From NCBI RefSeq assembly GCF_001015195.1, contig NZ_LDES01000085.1, forward strand, positions 21,310 through 85,309: 64,000 nt of DNA, written 5' to 3'. Positions 34,915 to 43,777 of this stretch are shown here, piece by piece. How positions within the stretch are numbered: position 1 is the first letter of the stretch; every line of letters starts with the position of its first letter. The notes under the pieces were generated by a model that did not search any database, was not told where the DNA came from, and saw only the letters and a list, made by a program, of their open reading frames with translations. This DNA is from Sphingomonas sp. Y57 (lineage in GTDB: Bacteria; Pseudomonadota; Alphaproteobacteria; Sphingomonadales; Sphingomonadaceae). A program made the translations under genes and the position numbers.

Positions 34915-36083
34915 TACCAACCTGCGCGGAGGCTGACTCACGGGGGATTCCCAAGGCGGTGAAAATCTGAATCTATGGGGCTGCGACTTTGGAGGGCGTG
35001 TCCATGGGATCAGCGATCGGCTTGCGGGAAGATTTTGACGGGGCAGCGCTGCGACGGTTGTCGCGCACGACGAAGAGCGCGAACCAGGCGCGGCGGCTGT
35101 TGGCTTTGGCCGAGATTTACGACGGCGGGAGCCGGAGTGTCGCGGCTCGGATCGGTGGAGTTGGGCTTCAGATCGTGCGGGACTGGGTGATCCGGTTCAA
35201 TGCCCGGGGGCCCGATGGACTACTGGATGGCAAGGCGCCTGGCCCCCGTTCGCGGCTGAACGATGTGCAGCGCCAGGCACTGGTCGATGTTGTCGAGAGC
35301 GGCCCGATCCCGGCAATCCACGGGGTGGTGCGCTGGCGGCTGATCGATCTGGCCCAGTGGCTCCATGACGAATTTGCGGTCTCGCTCGATGAGACCACCA
35401 TCAGCCGCGAGTTGAAGAAGCTGGGCTACGTGAAGCTCACCGCGCGGCCTCGCCATCATGCCCAGAACGAGCATGCCATGGAGGCATTCAAAAGGGGGGC
35501 TTCGCTGCCAAGCTGGCAAAAGTCAGAGCAGCGCTCCCGAAGGGCACGCCCATAGAGATATGGTTCCAGGACGAAGCCCGCGTTGGTCAAAAGAACAAGA
35601 TCACGCGGCGCTGGGCGAGACGCGGAACCCGGCCTTCGGCACCGAAAGACCAACGGACGAAATCGGCCTACATCTTCGGCGCGATCTGCCCGGAACACGG
35701 CAAGGGCGCAGGGCTCGTCCTGCCCTTCTGCAACACCGAAACCATGGGACTGCACCTTGCTGAAATATCGCTCGCCATCGCGCCGGGCGCTCACGCTCTC
35801 GTGCTGATGGATCAGGCCGGATGGCACACCACTGGCAAGCTCCAAGTCCCCGGCAACATCACAATTGTCCCGCTTCCGGCCAAATGTCCCGAACTCAACC
35901 CGGTCGAGAATATCTGGCAGTTCATGCGCGACAACTGGCTCTCAAACCGCGTCTTCACCTCCTACGACAACATCGTCGACCACTGCTGCGAGGCTTGGAA
36001 CAAACTCGTCGATCAGCCTTGGCGCATCATGACCATCGGCCGCCGCAAATGGGCGCATGGGTCATGATCAATGCAGGTTGGTA
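34915..36083. mobile_element. IS630-family insertion sequence
   Basis: The element is bounded by a TA duplication. Left end A-TA-CCAACCTGC (34914-34925) and right end GCAGGTTGG-TA-T (36073-36084) are 12-bp inverted copies. TA target use and a single DDE gene are IS630/Tc1 features. Inside lies one transposase in two overlapping frames. The left and right flanks show no gene that is rejoined on removal, so it sits in an intergenic spot between the ferritin-like gene and an unrelated membrane protein. Confidence 0.88.
35004..36067 (+). CDS. IS630-family transposase (frameshifted, probably programmed)
   Basis: The first frame (35004 to about 35490) encodes the HTH/homeodomain-like N-terminus. 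The second, in the -1 frame, encodes the catalytic part: F-Q-D-E-A (first Asp), V-L-M-D-Q-A-G-W-H (second Asp) and N-P-V-E-N-I-W (Glu). The switch falls at an A4G6 run (35489-35498). Slippage on this tract would join the frames, as is known in several IS families; a plain inactivating indel is the alternative. ATG 35004 has GGAGG 8 bases upstream. All three catalytic residues are present, so the enzyme may be active if frameshifting occurs. Confidence 0.85.
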
Positions 36084-36225
36084 TCACCCATGACGTGAAC
36101 GAATATATCGGGTGACTACTACGGCTGCGCAGCAGAAATCGCGAGTAGCGACGGCCGCGGGTAGGCCGCCGCGCTTGCGCGCGCACAACTATCAATAATG
36201 CAGCTCTCCGTGTTAGGTCACCACG

Positions 36226-36627
36226 ATGAACCATAATGCCTGGCCCCAGCGTCTTCTCGCGCTTCCATTCCTGATCCTAGGCGGCTGGTGTCTGGCCACA
36301 CCACAGATGGTCGAGCGGCTGACGATTAATCCCGCCTATCAGCATCTGAGCCCCACAAGTGCCCTCCTGATCGGCTGTTTCGGCGCGCAGGCCGTGCTTG
36401 GCGGGCTGTTCATTGCTTTCAGCCGATGGACGCGGCGGACCTTCGCAATCTATGGCGCAGCACTGCTGCCGTTTTTCTGGTTCAATTATTATTTTGTCTT
36501 TGTCGTCCCGGCGCTCACCCGCTGGATGGCGCTCGATTTTGGCGCCAATCTCTTCATGCTTGGAATATGCGCCTGGGGCTGGCGCACGGCACCGTCCGAG
36601 TGGGAACCGGTGCTACCGCGCCAGTGA
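36226..36627 (+). CDS. small four-helix membrane protein, unknown function
   Basis: This 133-residue protein has four hydrophobic helices (about 8-25, 42-62, 70-94 and 98-115), the third rich in aromatic residues (FFWFNYYFVFVV). No charged active-site pattern or family motif is recognised. It starts at ATG 36226 after a short AT-rich stretch. It stands alone between the IS630 element and a convergent secreted protein gene. Confidence 0.6.
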   Translation: MNHNAWPQRLLALPFLILGGWCLATPQMVERLTINPAYQHLSPTSALLIGCFGAQAVLGGLFIAFSRWTRRTFAIYGAALLPFFWFNYYFVFVVPALTRWMALDFGANLFMLGICAWGWRTAPSEWEPVLPRQ

Positions 36628-36641
36628 CAAGATAATGGCCC

Positions 36642-37046
36642 TTAATTGCTCCGCACGCGACCTTGATAAATGTAGGGTTGTCCGTGCCCCTGATCGTTGG
36701 GGTAGAACGTAAATGCGTAAAAGTCGGGCGTGCAGACAAAGCCGACATAGGAGAATCCTCCCTGTCTGTTCACATCTGCAACGATCTTAGCAACATCGTT
36801 CGCCGTAACCTTCTTGCCGTTAACGGCCAAGGCAAGGCTCCTGACACCATCGCGGGAAATCTCCGCATCAAATACCGCGCTGGCCGATCTGCACCGAAAC
36901 TCTTGGGAGATTTTGACGCTATAGCTTTCCTCCCATGCCTCGCTTCCCGTCGACACGGAAATTGCGTCCTCATCCTGTGACCATGAAGGCCCAGAAGCCC
37001 CAAATGTCGCCGCCAGCGCGGCCCCGATTGCTGTCGCGATCTTCAC
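36642..37046 (-). CDS. hypothetical secreted protein
   Basis: This 134-residue protein has a signal peptide (cleavage near S-W-S|Q-D, residue 23). The mature part has two cysteines (near 52 and 104), probably a disulfide, and an alternating beta-strand pattern. There is no recognised domain. Codon use is less biased than in its neighbours. It converges with the small membrane protein gene; a role in the periplasm is all that can be said. Confidence 0.6.
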   Translation of the reverse strand: MKIATAIGAALAATFGASGPSWSQDEDAISVSTGSEAWEESYSVKISQEFRCRSASAVFDAEISRDGVRSLALAVNGKKVTANDVAKIVADVNRQGGFSYVGFVCTPDFYAFTFYPNDQGHGQPYIYQGRVRSN

Positions 37047-37218
37047 AGCCTCTTCCCCTCAAAACTTCGCTGTCGAGACAAAGCGGCCACCAACGCCCGA
37101 AAACCACCTTCCCGCTCCCGGTGCCTGAACACTTCTCAAAATCTATGTCGAAGCGGTCTCGGCCAGTATCTCGGAACGGGCCTGCCTATCCTGCGTCATT
37201 CTCGTTGGACCGGATGTC

Positions 37219-37542
37219 TCAGGATTGTCCAGCGCCGGGTCCGAAGCGATCGCAGAGCATGTCGATCAACTGGCGAACGCCATCATCGGCCAGACTGTAA
37301 TAGATCGTCGTCGCCTCGCGCCGAGTCTTGACCAGCCCGCCTTCACGCAGCTTGCCAAGATGTTGCGATACGCTGGACTGGGATTGCCCGCACAGTTCCA
37401 CCATCGCGTTCACGGAGAACTCGCCCTGGGTCAGCCGGCACAAGATCAGCAGGCGCTGTTCATTGGCGAGCAGCTTCAGCACACTCGCCGCATGGGCGGC
37501 GTGCTGGGCGAGTTGCGCAAGGGGCGTATCAAGGGGCATCAT
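37219..37542 (-). CDS. ArsR-family persulfide-sensor-like repressor (BigR/SqrR/YgaV type)
   Basis: This 107-residue winged-helix regulator has S-V-S-Q-H-L-G-K-L-R-E-G-G-L-V as recognition helix and wing entry. C35 (LLILCRL) and C97 (DMLCDRF) occupy the places of the two cysteines that form the (poly)sulfide bridge in SqrR and BigR; C51 is extra. Oxidation by persulfides would release DNA. Its start overlaps the end of the RND pump gene (ATGA), so it is the last gene of the rhodanese-adaptor-pump operon and probably its own repressor. A dyad at 42189-42202 in the shared divergent promoter is the candidate operator. Confidence 0.88.
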   Translation of the reverse strand: MMPLDTPLAQLAQHAAHAASVLKLLANEQRLLILCRLTQGEFSVNAMVELCGQSQSSVSQHLGKLREGGLVKTRREATTIYYSLADDGVRQLIDMLCDRFGPGAGQS

Positions 37543-40500
37543 CTGGTCGCGGGTTTCCCATCATCTCGAAGCACGATGTAAATGGCCGGAATAACCAGCA
37601 CGGTCAGCAGCGTCGAGGACGCAAGGCCGAACAGCAGCGAGATCGCCAATCCCTGAAAGATCGGATCGGTCAGGATCACGGCCGCGCCAATCATCGCCGC
37701 GGCGGCCGTGAGGACGATCGGCTTGAACCGGATCGTGCCGGCTTCCAGCAGCACGTCGCGCAGCGATTTGTCCGGCGTGGCCGAATGGCGGATAAAGTCG
37801 ACCAGCAGGATCGAGTTGCGCACGATGATGCCGGCAAGCGCGATGAACCCGATCATCGAGGTCGCCGTGAACGGCGCGCGGAACAGCATGTGGCCGATGA
37901 CGATCCCGACCAGGGTGAGCGGCACGGGTGTCAGGATCACGAGCGGCAGACGGAAGCTTTTGAACTGCGCGACGACGATGATGTAGATGGCCAGCAGCGC
38001 GACCATGAAGGCGCCGCCCATGTCACGGAACGTAACCCAGGTGATTTCCCATTCGCCGTCCCAGAGCAGGGACGGCACGCTTTCGTCCCCGGGCTGACCA
38101 TTGAGACGTATCTCCGGCTTCCGCAGGCCCTTCGCCGCCCAGTCATAGGCATCGACCGCGCGGTTCACTTCGATCATGCCGTAGATCGGCGCTTCATAGG
38201 CTCCGGCCAGTTCTGCCGTGACCATGTCGGCATAGCGGCCGTCGCGGCGGAAGATCGCGGGACTGCCCGCCTCGGTGCGGGCTTCGACCACGGCGCCGAG
38301 GTCGATAAGCTGACCGCCCGGCGTCTGTGCAACCGGCGTACTCGACAGGGCCTGCGTCCAGCTCCGGTCCTTCTGTTCCAGCGCGATGGTGATCGGGAGT
38401 GGGCTGCGGCCATCGCCGCGCGGCGCGTAGCCGACAGTCTGACTCCCCATGAGCATACCGATGCTGTCGGCGACCTGCCGCTGTGAAAGGCCGTAATAAT
38501 CGAGCCGGTCGCGCTGCACGTCGAGGCGGAGCTTCGGGCGCGCCTCGCCGAAGCTGTTGTCCACGTCGACGATGAAGGGGATGGACCGGAAGATCTTTTC
38601 CAGCTCGGTCGCTGTCTTCTGGCGCGTGACTTCGTCGGGGCCATAAACCTCGGCCAGCAGGGTCGCGAGGACGGGCGGGCCTGGAGGCGTCTCGACCACC
38701 TTGATAGATGCGCCATTGGGCAAGCGCAGCGCCTTCAGCCGCTGGCGCAGGTCGAGCGCAATCTGATGGCTGGACCGGCTGCGATCCCCCTTGGGCAGCA
38801 GCGTCACCATCACATCGCCCTGCTCGGGCTGCGAGCGCAGGAAATAATGGCGGACAAGGCCGTTGAAGTTGAACGGCGCGGACGTGCCGACATAGGCCTC
38901 CATTGCCGTCGCTTCGGGCAAGCCCCGCACCACGCCGGCGATATCTTCCAGCACGCGGCCCGTACCTTCGAGCGCGGTGCCTTCGGGCATGTCGACCACG
39001 ACCTGGACCTCCGACTTGTTGTCGAAGGGCAGCAGCTTCACGGTCACGGCCTTGAAGTAGAACATCGAGCAGGCAACCAGCGTCGCCACGCCCACCGCGA
39101 TCAGAAAATTGCGGGCGGACTTCTTCGTATCGATCACGCGGTGCGCGACGCGGGCATAGAGCTGCCCCAGCCTGCCGCCGCTTTCATCATGGCCATGCCC
39201 CTTTTCGAGCGTCTGCCTAGCGAAACGGATCATCAGCCACGGGGCGATCACGACCGCTACGAAGAAGGAAAAGATCATCGCCGCCGAGGCGTTGACCGGA
39301 ATCGGGGCCATATAGGGCCCCATCAGACCGGAAACGAACAGCATCGGCAGCAGCGCGGCGACCACGGTCAGCGTCGCCACCACAGTGGGGTTGCCGACCT
39401 CGGCCACCGCCTCGATCGCTGCCTGGGTGCGGCTGCGATCATCGTCCATCGCCCAATGCCGGGCGATATTCTCGATCATGACGATCGCGTCGTCGACGAG
39501 AATGCCTATCGAGAAGATCAGCGCGAACAGGCTGACGCGGTTGATCGTATAGCCCATGAGGTTCGAGGCGAACATGGTCAGCAGGATCGTCGTCGGAATG
39601 ACCACGGCGGTCACGCCCGCCTCGCGCCAACCGATCGCGAACCCAATCAGCACGACGATGGAGACGGTCGCCAGCGCGAGGTGGAACAGCAGTTCGTTGG
39701 CCTTCTCGTTCGCCGTCTCGCCATAGTTGCGGGTGACGGCGACCGTGACGTCATCGGGGATCAGCTTGCCTTTCAGGCTCTCGACACGCTCGAGGATGGC
39801 ATCGGAGACGACCACGGCATTGGCCCCGGCGCGCTTGGCGAAGGCGATGCTGACAGCGGGGGCGCTATTCCACTTGCCGTTTTCCTCCTTCGCCCAGCGC
39901 CACGCCCGCGCCTGATCCTCGCGCGGCCCCTGCGTTACGCTGGCAACGTCGCGCAGATAGACGGGAGAGCCGGAGGCAGAGCGCACGGTCAGAAGTCCGA
40001 CCTCCTGCGCCGATGACAGGGTGCGGCCCGCCGTGACGCCGACCGCCTTGCCGTCCTCGCGGATATTACCCAGCGGAAAGGACCGATTGGCCTGGCTCGC
40101 GGCCTCGATCACGCTCCCCAGCGGCACGCCATACTGGCGCAGCCTGGCCGGATCGGGCGCAATGCGGATTTCCTCGGGGCGGCCACCGACGAGGAAGCTG
40201 ATCCCGACATTGTCGACCTTGGCGATCTCGGTGCGCAGCTTCGCGGCGAGTTCGTAGAGGCTGGCATCGTTCCACTGCCCTGCCGCGCCGGGCTTGGGGG
40301 CAAGGGTCAGAACGACGGCCGGAACATCATTGATGCCGCGCACCGTCACCTTGGGATCGGGAATGCCGACCGGTTTCCTGTCCCAATTGGCGCGCAGCTT
40401 TTCCTCGATGCGGATCGCCGCGTCCTCGGGGTTCGATCCCACGAGGAAGCGCGCCGTCACCATCACGCCATCGTCCTGCGCCTGAGTATAGACATGCTCC

Positions 40501-40745
40501 ACGCCATCGACGCTCTTGACGATGGTTTCGAGGGGAATGCCGACCAGCTCGGTCGCGTCGGCGGCGGAAAGGCCCGGCGCCATCACCTGGATGTCGACCA
40601 TCGGCACGCTGATCTGCGGCTCTTCCTCCCGAGGGATGGAAAGAAGAGCCAGCAGACCAACGGCAATCGCCGCGAGCAGGAACAGCGGGGTCAGGGGTGA
40701 AGCGATAGTGGCCCTGGTGAGGCGACCGGAAACGCCGAGATTCAT
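37539..40745 (-). CDS. RND-family efflux pump, sulfide-locus associated
   Basis: This 1068-residue pump has twelve helices and two periplasmic loops. Helix 4 has G-I-L-V-D-D-A-I-V-M-I-E-N with the paired Asp typical of drug-type (HAE) rather than heavy-metal pumps. The N-terminus (L-L-S-I-P-R-E-E-E-P-Q-I) is that of the VexF/AcrB-like subgroup found with rhodanese and SQR genes. The substrate is unknown. The gene overlaps the ArsR gene at its end and the adaptor gene at its start. The matching outer-membrane channel is encoded on the divergent arm (43774), an unusual split. Confidence 0.9.
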   Translation of the reverse strand: MNLGVSGRLTRATIASPLTPLFLLAAIAVGLLALLSIPREEEPQISVPMVDIQVMAPGLSAADATELVGIPLETIVKSVDGVEHVYTQAQDDGVMVTARFLVGSNPEDAAIRIEEKLRANWDRKPVGIPDPKVTVRGINDVPAVVLTLAPKPGAAGQWNDASLYELAAKLRTEIAKVDNVGISFLVGGRPEEIRIAPDPARLRQYGVPLGSVIEAASQANRSFPLGNIREDGKAVGVTAGRTLSSAQEVGLLTVRSASGSPVYLRDVASVTQGPREDQARAWRWAKEENGKWNSAPAVSIAFAKRAGANAVVVSDAILERVESLKGKLIPDDVTVAVTRNYGETANEKANELLFHLALATVSIVVLIGFAIGWREAGVTAVVIPTTILLTMFASNLMGYTINRVSLFALIFSIGILVDDAIVMIENIARHWAMDDDRSRTQAAIEAVAEVGNPTVVATLTVVAALLPMLFVSGLMGPYMAPIPVNASAAMIFSFFVAVVIAPWLMIRFARQTLEKGHGHDESGGRLGQLYARVAHRVIDTKKSARNFLIAVGVATLVACSMFYFKAVTVKLLPFDNKSEVQVVVDMPEGTALEGTGRVLEDIAGVVRGLPEATAMEAYVGTSAPFNFNGLVRHYFLRSQPEQGDVMVTLLPKGDRSRSSHQIALDLRQRLKALRLPNGASIKVVETPPGPPVLATLLAEVYGPDEVTRQKTATELEKIFRSIPFIVDVDNSFGEARPKLRLDVQRDRLDYYGLSQRQVADSIGMLMGSQTVGYAPRGDGRSPLPITIALEQKDRSWTQALSSTPVAQTPGGQLIDLGAVVEARTEAGSPAIFRRDGRYADMVTAELAGAYEAPIYGMIEVNRAVDAYDWAAKGLRKPEIRLNGQPGDESVPSLLWDGEWEITWVTFRDMGGAFMVALLAIYIIVVAQFKSFRLPLVILTPVPLTLVGIVIGHMLFRAPFTATSMIGFIALAGIIVRNSILLVDFIRHSATPDKSLRDVLLEAGTIRFKPIVLTAAAAMIGAAVILTDPIFQGLAISLLFGLASSTLLTVLVIPAIYIVLRDDGKPATR

Positions 40746-41791
40746 GGCCGCGGAGCCTTGGCGGGCTTACCGGGGGCGAACAGCGCGTCGCCGGCGGCCG
40801 CGCCGCTCAATATCTCGACCAGGGCGGGATCTGCCGTCGGCGCGATCTGGACCGGCACCATGCTGAGCCGCTTGCCCTTCGCGACGATCTGCACCTGATC
40901 CATACCATAGCGCGTGGTGACGAATGCGCGCGGCACGACCAGCGCCTTGCGCGTGCCGATCTCGACCGACGCGCTCACGCGGCGGCCGATAAATTGGGTG
41001 GAAAGGCCGGACAGAGTAGCATCAACGCGAACCTGGCCTCCGGTGATCGCGGGATAGACCTGCGTCACGCTGCCTTCGCGCTGCCCGGACGGCATATCCG
41101 CTTCATTGACGATCACGCGCGCACCGGGATGGACCTGTCCGGCAACCGACTCCGGCAGCATCAACCGCAGCACCGGCGGCCCCGCGGTAACCGTCGCGAT
41201 CGACATGCCCGGCGCCACCGGCGATCCGGCAGGAATATCGGCGCGAAGCACCCGCCCGCTCGCCGGGGCGATCACCGCCCCCTGCCCCGCGACGCTGACG
41301 CTTGCGCCCTGCTGCGCCCGAGCGGCAGCAACCTGCGCATCGGCCGCGCGCGCGGCCGCAACGGCCTGATCCAGGCGCGCCTTGGCATAGACGCCTTGTC
41401 CATAGAGATCGCGAATGCGCGCGAGATCGGCATTGGCGCGCGCGGCTTCGGCCTGAGCGGCGGCAACCTGCGCACCATAGGCGCTTGTCTCATAACCGAG
41501 CCGCGAATCGACGATCATGCCGATCCGCTGCCCCTTGTGCACCGTGTCTCCGGCACGGACGGAAAGCGACGTGAGGATACCGGGGATGCGGGCGAGCACT
41601 TCGGCCTGGTCGCGCGTGGCGATCTCCGCGCCGACCATCTTCATGTCCGGGATTTCGGTTGCGGCGAGCCGCAGGGTTTCCCCGGCGGGTAGCGTCGCCG
41701 CCGCCTGTTCCTGCTCCGGCTTGCTCCCGCATGCCGACAGCGCCAGCGCGGCGCCCGCCAACCAGAGCCACTTGCCCCTGCCGCTCATCAT
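40742..41791 (-). CDS. RND periplasmic adaptor lipoprotein
   Basis: This protein of about 349 residues has a lipobox (L-S-A-C, Cys near 21), two lipoyl halves (V-R-A-G-D-T-V-H-K-G-Q and I-A-P-A-S-G-R-V-L-R-A-D-I-P-A-G) around an Ala/Arg-rich helical hairpin of about 60 residues, and a C-terminal beta-barrel domain. It links the pump at 37539 with an outer-membrane channel. It starts at ATG 41791 or 41788 with GAGGGG upstream. It is separated from the rhodanese gene by 39 bases. Confidence 0.9.
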   Translation of the reverse strand: MMSGRGKWLWLAGAALALSACGSKPEQEQAAATLPAGETLRLAATEIPDMKMVGAEIATRDQAEVLARIPGILTSLSVRAGDTVHKGQRIGMIVDSRLGYETSAYGAQVAAAQAEAARANADLARIRDLYGQGVYAKARLDQAVAAARAADAQVAAARAQQGASVSVAGQGAVIAPASGRVLRADIPAGSPVAPGMSIATVTAGPPVLRLMLPESVAGQVHPGARVIVNEADMPSGQREGSVTQVYPAITGGQVRVDATLSGLSTQFIGRRVSASVEIGTRKALVVPRAFVTTRYGMDQVQIVAKGKRLSMVPVQIAPTADPALVEILSGAAAGDALFAPGKPAKAPRP

Positions 41792-41830
41792 GCCGCCGAT
41801 ACCCCTCTTTTTTGGTTCTCTTTCAGGCTC

Positions 41831-42169
41831 TCAATCACCAACGACCGGGAAGCCGGCGTCTTTCCACGCACCGATCCCGCCAGCAAGGTGGGTGTCGATC
41901 GCGCTCTGCGCCGCCGCGCATTGATCGAGCGCCTGGCCCGAGCGCTTTCCGCCCGCGCATTGCAGCACGACAGTCCGGCCCTTGGGATCAGGGATGTTAC
42001 GAGGTGAAAAGCCCGACAGCGGCATGTTTATTGCGCCCAGTATGTGACCGGCGGCGAACTCGCCTGTCTCGCGCACGTCGATCAGGAGCGCCTTGCCGCC
42101 CTTCAGCATGGCGTCCAGCTCGGCGGGGCCGATCTCACGGTGGGCATCACGTTTCTTGAATCCGAACAT
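41831..42169 (-). CDS. rhodanese-like sulfurtransferase
   Basis: This 112-residue single-domain rhodanese has the active-site loop C-A-G-G-K-R-S with C71, and the I-D-V-R-E-x2-E-F and G-H-I-x-G-A-I-N motifs. It carries a persulfide on C71 and moves sulfane sulfur between acceptors. It is the first gene of the minus-strand operon, divergent from sulfide:quinone oxidoreductase, whose polysulfide product it could use. The cytoplasmic location is inferred from the absence of a signal peptide. Confidence 0.93.
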   Translation of the reverse strand: MFGFKKRDAHREIGPAELDAMLKGGKALLIDVRETGEFAAGHILGAINMPLSGFSPRNIPDPKGRTVVLQCAGGKRSGQALDQCAAAQSAIDTHLAGGIGAWKDAGFPVVGD

Positions 42170-42188
42170 GGCAGCTTCCTCAACTTTG

Positions 42189-42202
42189 TTATTTGCATAT
42201 AA
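42189..42202. promoter_or_regulatory. AT-rich dyad in the divergent rhodanese/SQR promoter
   Basis: TTATTTGCATATAA is a 14-bp inverted repeat with one mismatched pair, centred 27 bases before the rhodanese start and 57 bases before SQR, within the only 83-base gap of the locus. A similar AT-rich dyad is the type of site bound by BigR/SqrR repressors. One operator here could control both arms. Confidence 0.5.
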
Positions 42203-42252
42203 CGTGTAATGATGATATTCGTCAATGCCATTGAGACATGGAAGGATCGCAG

Positions 42253-43533
42253 ATGGGCAAGCCTTTGATCGTGGTGCTGGGCGCGGGTCTGGGAGGCACG
42301 ATCGCCTCCTATGAGATCAAGGCCGCCCTCAAGGACCGCGCCGACGTGATGACGGTATCCGATAGCGACACCTACAGCTTCATCCCGTCCAATCCCTGGG
42401 TCGCCGTGCGCTGGCGCGAGCCCGAAGCCATTCAGGTCCACCTCCCTCCCGTGTTCGCCAAAAAGAAGATCGGCTTCACCTCGGTCGGCGCGAAACGGCT
42501 GCATGCCGGTGAAAAGCGGCTCGAACTCAATGACGGCTCATCCATCAATTACGATTATCTTGTAATTTCCACCGGCCCGGAACTCGCGTTCGACGAGATC
42601 GAGGGGCTGGGTCCGCATGGCGGCCATACCGTCTCCATCTGCCAGACGGCCCACGCCTCAGCCGCCGCCGATGCGTTCGATGCCTTTGCACAAAATCCCG
42701 GCCCGATCGTCGTCGGCGCGGTGCAGGGCGCGTCCTGCTACGGCCCGGCCTACGAATTCGCGATGATCCTCGACACCGAACTGCGCAAGCGCAAGATCCG
42801 CGACAAGGTGCCGATGATCTATGTGACGCCCGAACCCTATATCGGACACCTTGGGCTCGACGGCGTCGGCGATACCAAGTCGCTGCTCGAAAGCGAGCTG
42901 CGAGACCGGCATATCAAGTGGATCACCAATGCGCGCGTGACCAGTGTCGAACCCGGCGTCATGCACGTCGAGGAAGTCGGCGAGGACGGCGCGGTGAAGA
43001 AGACGCACGACCTGCCCTTCGGCTTCTCGATGATGCTCCCCGCGTTCCGGGGCGTGCCCGCGGTGAGCAATATCGAAGGGCTGACCAATCCGCGCGGCTT
43101 CATCATCGTCGACAAGCACCAGCGCAACCCGGCCTTCCCCGAGATCTTCGCGCTCGGTGTCTGTGTCGCCATCCCGCCGACCGGCCCGACGCCGGTTCCG
43201 GTGGGCGTGCCCAAGACCGGTTTCATGATCGAATCCATGGTCACGGCGATCGCCGCCAATCTCTCGCTGATTCTCGACGGCCAGGAGCCGACGGCGGAAG
43301 CGACGTGGAACGCGGTGTGTCTCGCCGATTTTGGCGACGGAGGCGTCGCCTTCGTCGCCCAGCCGCAGATCCCGCCGCGCAACGTCAACTGGTCGTCCAG
43401 CGGCAAATGGGTCCATCTGGCCAAGGTCGGCTTTGAGAAATATTTCCTGCGCAAGGTCCGCAAGGGCGAGAGCGAGCCCTTCTACGAAAAGCTCGCCATG
43501 CACGCGATGGGCATCCGCAAGCTGCGTTTCTGA
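42253..43533 (+). CDS. sqr: sulfide:quinone oxidoreductase
   Basis: This 426-residue flavoprotein has an N-terminal G-A-G-L-G-G dinucleotide motif and C130, C162 and C356. Two of these match A. ferrooxidans SQR spacing (C128/C160, 32 apart), and C356 sits in the equivalent N-A-V-C-L-A-D-F-G motif. SQR oxidises sulfide to polysulfide at the inner membrane and feeds electrons to quinone, here possibly to cytochrome bd. GAAGGA lies 6 bases before ATG 42253. It heads the plus-strand arm of the divergent locus, with DUF2892, TolC-like and AhpD-like genes following. Confidence 0.92.
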   Translation: MGKPLIVVLGAGLGGTIASYEIKAALKDRADVMTVSDSDTYSFIPSNPWVAVRWREPEAIQVHLPPVFAKKKIGFTSVGAKRLHAGEKRLELNDGSSINYDYLVISTGPELAFDEIEGLGPHGGHTVSICQTAHASAAADAFDAFAQNPGPIVVGAVQGASCYGPAYEFAMILDTELRKRKIRDKVPMIYVTPEPYIGHLGLDGVGDTKSLLESELRDRHIKWITNARVTSVEPGVMHVEEVGEDGAVKKTHDLPFGFSMMLPAFRGVPAVSNIEGLTNPRGFIIVDKHQRNPAFPEIFALGVCVAIPPTGPTPVPVGVPKTGFMIESMVTAIAANLSLILDGQEPTAEATWNAVCLADFGDGGVAFVAQPQIPPRNVNWSSSGKWVHLAKVGFEKYFLRKVRKGESEPFYEKLAMHAMGIRKLRF

Positions 43534-43573
43534 TGCCCCGGCTTCAGGTTTCCCAAGCGAAGGAGTGAGACTG

Positions 43574-43777
43574 ATGACTCTCGATCGTGCCGTGATGGCG
43601 TTCGCCGGTTGTGTCGTACTGCTCGGCGTCGTCCTGTCGCTGACCGTGCATCCCTGGTGGATCGCGCTCACCGCCTTTGCCGGCCTCAATATGCTTCAGG
43701 CAAGCTTCACTGGTTTCTGCCCGGCTGCGATGGTGTTCAAGGCGTTCGGCGTCCGTCCGGGAACCGCCTTCAAATGA
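43574..43777 (+). CDS. DUF2892 (YgaP-type) membrane protein
   Basis: This 67-residue protein has two helices and the motif G-F-C-P-A near residue 47, as in the membrane part of YgaP, where a DUF2892 domain is fused to a rhodanese. Here the rhodanese is a separate gene (41831), so the pair may re-form that unit. The conserved cysteine could take sulfur or thiocyanate. The stop overlaps the TolC-like start (ATGA). AAGGAG stands in front of ATG 43574. Confidence 0.85.
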   Translation: MTLDRAVMAFAGCVVLLGVVLSLTVHPWWIALTAFAGLNMLQASFTGFCPAAMVFKAFGVRPGTAFK

